From: Pseudo-nitzschia pungens | Taxonomy: Eukaryota; Bacillariophyta; Bacillariophyceae; Bacillariales; Bacillariaceae | Length of the DNA: 64,000 bases | Assembly: GCA_037355855.1 (NCBI GenBank) | Contig: CM074761.1 | Span: 3,367,346-3,431,345, forward strand | Direction: 5' to 3' | Shown here: one piece after another, positions 32,535 through 42,800 of the stretch | How positions within the stretch are numbered: the stretch's first letter is position 1 | Layout: the number at the start of each line of letters is the position of its first letter | The notes under the pieces: generated by a model | The model's database searches: none | Seen by the model: the letters and a program-made list of their open reading frames with translations, nothing else | Told to the model about the DNA's origin: nothing | Translations under genes and position numbers: made by a program

Positions 32535-33849
32535 GTTTGGATTGCGCCGCTGGGCTTTGCATCATTTCTGGTTGACCCGATTTGATTAGTAAGATATTTA
32601 AAGGGAAGTTTCCATTTTTTGTCCGACAGCCTTCATCAACACGGCAAGCTTGGAATCGCTTCGTACGATATATTGGAATATCCGCTTCAATCCAAATAGA
32701 CGATGCCACGACGTCGAAACTGAAGAGGGGAAGTAAATCTTCATCAAAAAAGTCACGCCGATACGAAAATAATAATATTAAGAGAGTAACCTTACTTCGT
32801 ACTGTACGTAATGATGAGCGTATCTATTGCTCTTACAAGAGTTACAAAAAGCCCTTAGTTGATGTCGGTTGATGTCATCTGCTTTCGTGCACTGTCTACG
32901 GTAGTATTGTTATTGTTATTATGTACCGGTATGTCGAACCGCTCGTAGTACAGCTTAAACGCAATCGTATGATGGGAATGTTTTATGAATGGCGTGATAC
33001 CTACGGTAATACCAAAAACCGAGTTGCCGGCAAAAATCGCTTGCCAGGGATGCAACGAAAGTTCCGGTAATTACGGTGAGTTAGCATGAACTTCAATTCC
33101 AAGTCTGTCTTCCATTGCCAGAAACTTGAGATGCGATCAAACTGAAAATTCCAAATTGATGTTCTTCACGTACTTCCTGAAGGAGCTGTCAACCAGAGCC
33201 CGAGATCCCAATCTTTAAACATCCATAGTATGTATTAAAGTAGAGGTTTGCTATGAAGTCATCGAGCTTGAATGTAGTATGTACAACGAAGGGAGGTGGG
33301 AACAATGGAATCAAATAGGGTATGACAGGTTGCTCTGAAAACCGGCATTTTCATTGGTTCAAAACTAGCTTTGGGCACAAAAAACTATTGCTAATTCTTG
33401 TCGTACACGGACTCTGTTTCATCATTGTCTTCTTTAAAAAAAGGCTTCTCGCCGCCAGAATGTGACTCGCTGTTGATGGGCAGATCTCTACTCAAAAGCG
33501 TCGAATGATTGATTCACACCTGCTAATTCGAAGCAATTGCCACATCCTCACAATCTGCACCATCAAAAAATACTACACGTAATGAAATTGCTTGATATCG
33601 ATAATTTTGCTTTACCACGTGTCCGAGCTGCGCCCTCCAATCAAGCGCGTTCGCGTACAATCCAATGCTGGATTGAGAGACGCTCTCATCCTGTACTCGT
33701 ACTTGTATTTTTGACATGACAATGATGCCCATTGACTATGAGTGGTGGCGTTGTCGAATTTTGACGTGGGACCAAGTCGCTCTACCTGCCCTTCGAGAAG
33801 CAAGTATTGCTTCCATTTATTAAACAGCGCACGATGTCTCGACCCTCCT
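32535..33849. other. spacer between GH47 5' end and P4H-like 3' end
   Basis: No gene is recognised; a 96-codon plus-strand frame at 32582-32872 resembles nothing. AACCTTA at about 32788 and GTACTGTACGTA nearby are on the GH47 promoter side. Confidence 0.45.
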
Positions 33850-35820
33850 CTACTTTTCTTTGCTATTCTTGTCCGAAGTCTCTGCTTTGGTTGCTGTTTT
33901 GTCTTTCTGGTCCGCTTTATCTTTGTCTTTATCTTTGTCTTTATCGTTGTTCTTGTCTTTGTTTTGGTCCTTGTCTTTGTTTTGGTCCTTGTCTTTGTTT
34001 TGGTCCTTGTCTTTGTTTTGGTCCTTGTCTTTGTTGTTTCCCAATGGCTCCAGATGCACGCCCCCGTATCGCATCAGTACCGCGATGGCATCCTTGTTCT
34101 TTTCCTTCTTTAACAGGGCAAGGTGCATGGCGTTTCCTCCCTTGCCGTAATTGGTTCGTTCGTTGACCTTTGCACCCTCCTTGAGCAGGTATTCGAGGAC
34201 ATCAGCGTGTCCGCTGCGGGCGGCTTCGTGGATTGGTCTCCAGCCGTTGTGGTCCGCCTTGAAGAGCTGGTCCCGTCCCTGGGTCGCGGCGATTTCCTTC
34301 AAGAGGCTCAGCTCTCCCAGCGACGCCGCTTGGTGGGAATTCAGGTTCCCCAGGACGACTTTTGAGGCTTTGGGGTACACGTATTCCTCGTATTCGAAAT
34401 AAAACCGCTGGTCGTACAATCCATCGTACTCGGGCCAGACATAGCCGGGAGTTTTCCGAAAGGCTGCTTTGGTTTTGGTTTTGGTCTTCGATTTGGTTTT
34501 GTCGCCATCGCCGCTGCTGCCTTTTGGGGCACCCGCCGTGCCATCCGTTTCGGTGTCGCCGTCTGCGTCGATGCCGGTCGTGGTCTTGCCGTTGCCCGAC
34601 TCCTTATCGACGATCTCTCTTAGCGTTGGTTTCTCGAGTTGCTCCCGAAAGGCTTTTTCAAAGGCATTCTTGCTGGCTTGTTGCTTGGCGGAAGACGTCG
34701 AAGTAGAAGCAGAAGCATAGTGCTCCCCGGTCCGCTCCGCGTGCCGAAGGGTGTGGTAGAGCGGTTCAAAGTGTACAAAGAGACTTCCGTACAGGGCCCC
34801 CTTCCCTCGGAGCGGGTAGGGCCGCCCGTGGATCACCGAGGCGCTCTCGTACAGTATCATCTCCCCGGGATCGGACGTCAGGTTGTGGGCCCTGCCGTCG
34901 TGCCCAATGACCTCGAGGATCCAGGGTTCTTCGACGTTGCGTTGCACCACGTTGATGATCGCCGAGGATACGAGTGGGAGGCGGTCGACGTGGGGCGCCA
35001 GTATAGCTCCCTCTCCGTAGGTTCGAATCCCGTAGGCCGAGGTGAGCACCAGCCGCTGGTTGGTCCACGATTCCAGGACGTCCTCGACGGACCGCACGAT
35101 CGTTTCGTAGTCGTGCGTCGAGAGGGGATGGGGGACGTCCTTCCGGCCAATGTCCAGCAGGGACGTGGGTGCCTTCCAGTGGTTTACGTACGTGTTGCCC
35201 TCATCCCAGAACTCGGGCCACACAAAGCGCTCGTTTTGCTCCCAAAAGGTCTCGAGGATCCGCAGCACTTCCGGTGGCGTGTGGACCTTGGCGTATCCGG
35301 CGTGTGTGTAGTTTTGCATTTGTCTCGGTTGCTGGAGGTTCATTTCCAAACGATCCCTTTCGAAGGCGTTGCAGGCCAGCACGTACTCCTTGGTTTCTCG
35401 TTTTCCCGCGCGGTCATTGTTTGGATCTTTCTTCTGGTACAAGCCATCGGGTCGTTTTTCGTAATTGACGTATCCCTGATCGTAGCACCCTCTCATGAAC
35501 GTTTCGTAACCCGAATCCGAATCGGAATCGTCGGATCTGGAACCGGAACCGGCGGCGACGGCGGCGGGATGTTGCATGGGCCACGACACGTCGACTCCGT
35601 AGTTAGTATTCGCATTCGCATTCGTGTTCGTGTTCGTCTTGGACGAATCGTCGCCGTCATCGATGCGCACCGCTCCCGACCAGGCCTCGATGACGGCCTC
35701 GGATTGCTCCGCGGCGGAGAGACAAGGGAGCGACAGCGACAGAGATAAAATCCAGAGGGCGAGCAATAGCCACCACGACGCCGGTGCGATACGCCAGACT
35801 CGTATGGAGTGTTCCACCAT
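33850..35820 (-). CDS. secretory-pathway prolyl 4-hydroxylase-like 2OG-Fe(II) oxygenase with ankyrin repeats
   Basis: 656 aa, single exon from the ATG at 35820. A signal peptide at about 12-36 (WWLLLALWILSLSLSLPCLS) targets it to the ER. The oxygenase core spans about 180-360. APHVDRLPLVSSAIINVV gives the HxD iron ligands, and SVIHGRPYPLRG gives the distal His and a basic 2-oxoglutarate contact. This pattern is closest to plant/algal prolyl 4-hydroxylases. A linker rich in Lys, Thr and Gly follows, then YVWPEYDGLYDQRFYFEYEEYVYP and two ankyrin repeats (NGWRPIHEAARSGHADVLEY; GNAMHLALL). The C-terminus is a Lys/Asp tail built on an NKDKDQ repeat. Substrate is unknown. Ankyrin repeats fused to a lumenal hydroxylase suggest a protein-binding platform, which is inference. 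Confidence 0.85.
   Translation of the reverse strand: MVEHSIRVWRIAPASWWLLLALWILSLSLSLPCLSAAEQSEAVIEAWSGAVRIDDGDDSSKTNTNTNANANTNYGVDVSWPMQHPAAVAAGSGSRSDDSDSDSGYETFMRGCYDQGYVNYEKRPDGLYQKKDPNNDRAGKRETKEYVLACNAFERDRLEMNLQQPRQMQNYTHAGYAKVHTPPEVLRILETFWEQNERFVWPEFWDEGNTYVNHWKAPTSLLDIGRKDVPHPLSTHDYETIVRSVEDVLESWTNQRLVLTSAYGIRTYGEGAILAPHVDRLPLVSSAIINVVQRNVEEPWILEVIGHDGRAHNLTSDPGEMILYESASVIHGRPYPLRGKGALYGSLFVHFEPLYHTLRHAERTGEHYASASTSTSSAKQQASKNAFEKAFREQLEKPTLREIVDKESGNGKTTTGIDADGDTETDGTAGAPKGSSGDGDKTKSKTKTKTKAAFRKTPGYVWPEYDGLYDQRFYFEYEEYVYPKASKVVLGNLNSHQAASLGELSLLKEIAATQGRDQLFKADHNGWRPIHEAARSGHADVLEYLLKEGAKVNERTNYGKGGNAMHLALLKKEKNKDAIAVLMRYGGVHLEPLGNNKDKDQNKDKDQNKDKDQNKDKDQNKDKNNDKDKDKDKDKADQKDKTATKAETSDKNSKEK
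33955..34040 (-). repeat. 18-bp coding tandem repeat (NKDKDQ)
   Basis: Four near-identical 18-bp units encode NKDKDQ in the tail of the hydroxylase-like protein, followed toward the C-terminus by a simpler DKDKDK run. The period is a multiple of three, so copy-number change would preserve frame. Confidence 0.9.
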
Positions 35821-36803
35821 GATGTGTCTCGTGTTCTGTTCTGTTCTGTTGTGTCGTATCGTATCGTATCGTATCGTGTCGTGTTGTATGGAATGAATGA
35901 ATGAATGAATTGCCTCTTGTGACTGATTTTGGTGCGCAGCTCCGGCACGCACTGCACTTAGCTTCGTTGTATCGGTAGGGGCTAGGGGTGGAATGCAGCC
36001 GCAAGGGCAGATCGACGATGGCAAAAGATGTTGTGAAGCTTGCGGAGTCACAGCAATGCCATCGCAGTTGTCCGGACAGTGTTTATGGTCGACGTCCTTC
36101 CTTTTTTTGAAAAAATTATTTCGTAATTGAGAGCTTCCTGCGATGCTCTTTGTCGTGCGGTTTCGGTAACCTTAACCTTACTGGTACCCGGTACGACGGA
36201 TCCTCGGTTTTTGAATTCCAATCTTCATGACCGTGACTCAGAGGTTCGTGACTAAATGTCTACTATCCTGTCCGTCGTCAGTTTCGACTACTGCACGTAC
36301 CGTACATACCGCAAGACCGTCAATTGGTTCGAAGCAATCAGCAAGCAATCGACAAGCAAAACTTCACTACAAGTACTTACGGTAATCTTATGTGTAAACC
36401 TTACTTGTGCATTAATCAAGGCAACGACAACGAACGACGATACGATTATTGGCGTGAGTTGCGACAGAGGAGCTCCGACGGTATCTTCTAACGCTGCTGT
36501 CACCGATTACCCAGCCGCAAGGCAAGACACAAACAGTTCCACCCGAGGTCAGACGCCCCATCATTTTCGAGCGATAGCCTTAATAATAGGACGGAGGAGC
36601 GGAATTCGAGCTGGAGGCAGGAGCAAACGGTAGTCCTACCAGGGTACGGCCAACTAAGGACAGCGCAGAACTATCCTTGGCGACACAAGCACGCTGCCAG
36701 CGCAACACGGTAGAAACCAAACAAACGAAGAAACTAACAAACAAAATCCAAATCAGATCGCATTGCAGCAACAACAACAACAACCGAAACCAAAACCGAC
36801 AAA
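35821..36803. promoter_or_regulatory. divergent spacer P4H-like / BRR2
   Basis: No gene is recognised. The P4H-side leader has three adjacent short tandem repeats: TTCTG x3 (about 35834-35849), CGTAT x4 (about 35855-35875) and GAAT x4-5 (about 35891-35909). AACCTTA words occur at about 36168, 36174 and 36397. AC/AA-rich sequence precedes the BRR2 ATG. Confidence 0.5.
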
Positions 36804-39800
36804 ATGGCCGATCAAAATGCCAACCTCAAGGGATATTCCTACCAGGAAATGTCCAGCAAGGTCGAACAGGCCGATCGATCCCTCCTCGGATCGCGCGCCC
36901 ACGAACCCACGGGAGAGGTTGAATCCCTGAGGGGCCGAACCGACGTTGGGCGCATGGGAGATCGTCTCGGGCAGAAACACGCCCGTCCGTCGGAGCTCCT
37001 GCGGGACCAGCAGCAAAAGAAAAAGGCCAGGAAACAAAAGCAACTGCAGCAACTGCAACAGCAGCAGCAGCAACCCGAGAGCCACCAGCGACGGCGGGTC
37101 GACAACATTGCGGCGCCCGGACAAAGCATCCTGGAGTTGGACAACCTCACGGGGTATCGACCGACGACACAGTCCGCACGGGCCGCCTACGAGAGTATTT
37201 TGGTGAGTTCCAAAGTTGCCATCCCTGCCCGTTTGTGTTCGATGTCGCTGTCGTCTCTCGCTATTCGATCTGCCTTATTTTTGGAACGCGATCGAGTCAG
37301 TGGTTTGCATTTCTCACACAGCGCCTTGTTTTGTTTCTTTTTGTTTTCGTTTCGTTCTTTCTTTCTTATTTGGCGTCCCCGTTTCTTGCGCCTCCTCGTT
37401 GGTGAACTCCGCCGCAACGCAACGCAACGCAATACAACCCAGACCACGATCGCTTCGAAGGCGCTCCTGGGCAACCAGGCGTCGTCCGTCCTGCGCGATG
37501 CCGCCGAGGAGGTCATTCAGATCCTCAAGGACGGCGGATTGCGGGATCCGGAACGCCACGAACAAATCTCGAGGTTGCTTACCGGAAAGGCCGCCAACAC
37601 CGGAGGGGGCGTCTCCTCGGAAAAATACGCCGACTTTGTGCGATTGGGCAAGGGGCTCGACGATTACGACGATCGGGGCGGCGGTGAGGGCGGCAACGCC
37701 GACAGAGGCGGCGGCAACTACGGCGACGACGATGACGACAAGGGAGATCGCGTCGACGACGAAATGGGAGTGGCGGTGGTCTTCGACGATTCCGACGAGG
37801 AAGATGACGACCCGAACCGTCCCGAGGGAGCCAGCGACATCGAAGACGGGGTTGTGGTGGACGCGTCGTCGTCCGAGTCGGAGGACGAGGACGACGAAAA
37901 CGATGGCGAAAGCAATGGCGAAACCACGGGAGGGCGTTCGTCGTCGAAACGGGGAGACGGCAGCGAGACCGACGGCAACGGCGACAACGACAAGGATGGC
38001 GACGAGGAAAAACTCGTGCAGGGAGGAGAAATCGGGAGCAAGAAAAAGAGACGGGGACAGGAACGCATCCTCAGCGTTCACGAAATCGACGCCCATTTTC
38101 TGCAGCGACAACTCTCGCGACACATGGACGACGCCGCCGAATCCGCGAGGCTGGCAAAGGAAGTGCTGGGCGTGCTGAACATACGCGACAACACGGACGT
38201 CCGGGAATGCGAAAACAAACTCCTGATGCTGCTGCAATTCGACATGTTCGACACGATCAAGCTGCTGCTGCGGAACCGGGTAAAGGTGTGGGCGTGTGTT
38301 TCGATGAAGAGCGCCCAAACCGAAGAGGAACGAAACGCGGTCGAAACGACCCTGATGGAAGAACCGACGGGTCAAGGAAAGGCTGTGTGGGACGAGATGC
38401 ATTCCAAGAGCCGCGCGGAAGACTGGTCCAAGGAACGAATGAGGGGATTGACGAGTGCCCTCAAGGGAGGAGAACAATCGGCAGATTCCAAGGATGTCTC
38501 CAAGGCGTTGGATTCCATCAATGCCAAGCGAGAGGAAACCAAGTCCTCTGCCGATATGATGGACATTGATGGTGGAAACAAAATCAAAAAAGAGGAAGCC
38601 GTGGAATTGGACTTGGATCAACTGGTGTTTCGCGAGGGTTCGCACACAATGAGCAACAAAAAGTGCGACCTACCGGATGCTTCCTGGAGGGCGATGAGAA
38701 AAGGCTACGAAGAGGTGCACGTTCCAGCCGTCAAGGCCGTCATTCCGAAGGGCGAGAAACTCATTACTATTTCGGAACTCCCAGAGTGGACCCATTCCGC
38801 ATTTCCAGGTATGGAGAAACTGAATCGCATCCAATCGAAAATGTACGACGTCGCCTTGAAATCATCGGAAAACATCTTGCTTTGTGCGCCCACCGGAGCA
38901 GGGAAGACGAACGTTGCATGCCTTACAATGCTGAACATTCTCGGCCAGTATCGAAAACCCAAGGCGGACGACGACGAAGAGGGAGACTCGTTTGACTTGA
39001 GCTCCTTCAAGATCGTTTATGTGGCTCCGATGAAGGCCTTGGTCCAAGAAGTCGTCACCAACTTTTCGGAAAGGCTCTCTAGCTATGGAGTGGTTGTAAG
39101 GGAACTTTCCGGTGATTCCAGCCTCACGAGGCAACAAATCGCCGAGACGCAGGTTCTAGTCACGACTCCAGAAAAGTGGGATATTGTTACCCGCCAAGGC
39201 GAAGGAAGAGCCTACACGCAATTGATCAAACTCGTCATTATCGATGAAATTCACCTGCTTCACGACGATCGGGGTCCCGTCCTGGAGAGCATTGTATCAC
39301 GTGTTGTGCGCCAGGTCGAAACAACAGCCGAACCCATCCGATTGGTCGGCCTTTCCGCCACGCTTCCAAATTATGCAGATGTTGCAACGTTTTTGAGGGT
39401 AAGACCAGAGAAAGGTTTGTTCTTCTTTGATCATTCGTACAGACCCGTTCCTTTGCAAATGCAATACATTGGAATTACCGAGCGCAATGCTTTCAAGCGT
39501 TTTCAGCTCCAAAACGAAATCTGCTACGAAAAAGCCATGGTACAACGAGAAAATGGAAACCAGATCCTCATCTTTGTGCACAGTCGAGCCGAGACGGCCA
39601 AAACTGCCAAGGCTCTTAGGGATATAGCTCTAGAAAGAGATGAACTTTCTTACTTTGTCAGAGATAACTCCGGAACATCAGAGATCTTGCGTGAAGAATC
39701 TGCGGAGGCCAAAAACTCGGACCTCAAAGATGTTCTTCGATATGGGTTTGCTATTCACCACGCTGGAATGCATAAAGACGACCGTGAGGCCGTTGAAGCC

Positions 39801-42800
39801 TTGTTTGGCTCGAGGCACATTGCCGTACTTTGCACTACTGCAACCCTTGCATGGGGAGTCAACCTGCCTGCACACGCCGTGATCATCAAGGGCACACAAA
39901 TATATGACCCTGCGAAGGGTCGCTGGGCAGAGCTTAGTCCACTTGATGTGTTACAGATGCTCGGGCGAGCTGGTCGACCCCAATATGATACAGAAGGGGA
40001 AGGAATAATCTTGACTCAGCACAGCGAACTCCAATACTACCTTTCGTTGACAAATTTGCAACTACCAGTTGAGAGTCAACTAATCAAGACGCTTGCAGAT
40101 CATTTGAATGCAGAGGTTGTCCTTGGCACGGTTCAAAATTTGGAGGAAGCTGCAGAATGGTTGAGTTATACTTTTCTCTATATCCGAATGCTTCGGAATC
40201 CTACTCTGTACGGAATTACGAACGGGATGGCTGAAATGAAAGATGACCCTACGCTAAAGCAACGACGCCTAGACCTTGCCCACACTGCTGCAACTATTCT
40301 TGAGAAAAATCAGTTGGTTAGGTACGATAGAAGGAGCGGATCGATTCAAGCTACTCCCCTCGGTCGAGTAGCCAGCCAATTCTATATTTCGCATACATCC
40401 ATGGCCGTTTACAGCCGCCACATGAGGCCCAACATGACTGATATTGAACTGCTTCGACTATTCTCACTTAGCGGAGAATTTGCTCATGTGACTGTTCGGG
40501 AAGAAGAAAAAATGGAACTCGTAAAGTTAGCGGGAAGAGTTCCAATTCCCGTGAAAGAAAGCCCGAGCGAGCCATCTGCGAAAATTAATATTCTTCTTCA
40601 AGCTTACGTATCCCGCCTCAAACTTGACGGGTTTGCGCTTGTCGCTGATATGGCCTTTATTCAACAATCCGCAGCACGAATCATGCGGTGTCTTTTCGAG
40701 ATAGCACTTCGTCGAAATTGGGCATCACTGGCGAAGCTAGCATTGTCCTTCTCAAACATGGTTTCTCATCGGATTTGGCGTAGCCAGACTCCCCTCCGAC
40801 AGTTTCGAAATGTCCCTGATGTTGTCGCACGTAAGATAGAAAGAAAGAGCGACATTGAATGGTCACGTTATTCTGATCTGACTTCATCTGATCTTGGAGA
40901 ATTAGTTGGAGTTCCCAAAATGGGGCGAATATTACACAAGTTGGTGCACCAGTTTCCGAGAATTGATATTTCAGCTGCTCAGATCCAGCCCATAACACGA
41001 TCTCTTTTGCGAGTTGAACTCACTTTCACACCAGGGTTCAAATTTGATGTAAATGTTCATGGTTACGTCCAACTGTTTCATGTCGTCGTGGAGGATGTCA
41101 ATTGTGAAAACATTCTTCATCACGAATATTTTTCTCTCAAAAGTTCTTCTTCGGAGGACGATCATACGCTTGTTTTTTCTGTACCGATCCTCGAACCTCT
41201 ATCTCCTGCATATTTTGTGCGGGTGATTTCTGATAGCTGGTTACATTCGGAATCAGTGCTGCCAATCTCTTTCGATAAGATGATTCTTCCGGCCAAATTC
41301 CCTGCACCTACGGAACTACTGGATCTACAACCTCTTTTGCCAAGTGCGATCGGGGAGGTCGCACTATCAAAGTTCTTTCAATATAACGAGTTCAATCCGA
41401 TTCAGACCCAGACTTTCCACGAACTTTTCAAAACAGACAGGAATTGCCTCGTTTGTTCACCTTCAGGATCCGGAAAGACTGCTTGTGCAGAATTCGCCAT
41501 CATGCGACTGCTGACAACAACGTCCGAAGGCAAATGTGTCTACGTAGCTCCGACTGATGATATCGCTGATCCGATCTACCGAAACTGGAAGAAACGGTTC
41601 GGTGCGCTTATTGGAAGCTCCATGGTTGTTCGACTTACGGGAGAAGTCATTCCGGATCTCAAGCTTCTCAATTCCGGTAGAATTGTGGTATCGACAATCA
41701 ATATCTGGGACGCATTGACTCGACGATGGCGTCAACGAAAGGCAATCAAAACTGTGTCTCTCGTTATTTTCGACGAACTCCATTTTCTTGGAGGTAATGT
41801 CGGTCCTACTCTGGAGGTTGTGATCTCACGAATGAGATATATAAGCAGTCAGAGGAAAGAGGACGCGCAAGGGATGCGAATTATAGGGCTTAGTGCATCG
41901 TTATCAAACGCTCAAGATGTTGGGGAGTGGATTGGTGTCCCTCGAAAGAGTCTCTTCAACTTTTCTCCAAAAGTGAGACCATCGCCTTTGGAAATATATT
42001 TCCAATCCTTTGATCAAAGCAATTTTTCAGCTCGATTGATGGCCATGGCAAAACCAGTTTACAACTCTATCATTAAGCATCGTGATGGAAAATCTGCCAT
42101 CGTTTACGTCTCAAGTCGTCGTCAAGCGCAGCTAACAGCGATTGATCTAATGACTTACAACGAAAGTCGTGATGGGCCACCCCTTTTCGATACCGAAGCG
42201 CACAACGAAATCAAAGCAATAACTTCAACAATTAAGGAACCAACTTTGCAGCAAGTGCTTGAGGCTGGAATTGGATTTGTTCACGGTGGAATGGCCACCT
42301 CAGATTGGGAAAGTGCAGTAAATCTTTTCAATAGGGGAAAAATCAAAGTGCTTGTGTGCCCAGCTGAACTGTGCTGGCAGTTGAGTTCGATTGCTCACTT
42401 GGTAGTCATTATGGGAACGGAGACTTATGATGGCAGAGAGCGTCGTCACATCGACTACAAAATTGGTGATATGCTACATATGATGGGGCGTCACGCGTCA
42501 GGCTCAATTGGAAAATGCGTCATTATGTGCCATCAGCCAAAGAAGGAGACGCTGAAAAAACTTTTATACGAACCTTTACCGATCGAAAGCCATCTTGATA
42601 GCTATCTTCACGATCATATCATTTCGGAGTGCGTGACGAAAACAATCGAAACAATGCAAGATGCCGTTGACTATCTGACATGGACATTCTTATATCGTCG
42701 GCTGCCTAAAAACCCGACGTACTATGGTTTGCAAGGAACTTCGAATGTTCACATTAGCGAATTTTTGAGCGAGATGGTTGAGACCGTCATGGGAGATCTT

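Noticed and set aside
33742..34150. Plus-strand ORFs with LVFVLVLVF or LSLFWSLSLF repeats
   Set aside because: They are mirror translations of the NKDKDQ coding repeat of the minus-strand hydroxylase.
35019..35035. GGTTCGAATCCC, resembling a tRNA T-loop
   Set aside because: It lies inside the hydroxylase coding sequence and no acceptor, D or anticodon stems surround it.
37314..38645. 443-codon minus-strand ORF opposite BRR2
   Set aside because: It is antisense to a clearly coding, acidic, GC-rich BRR2 segment; codon bias of the sense strand explains its openness.
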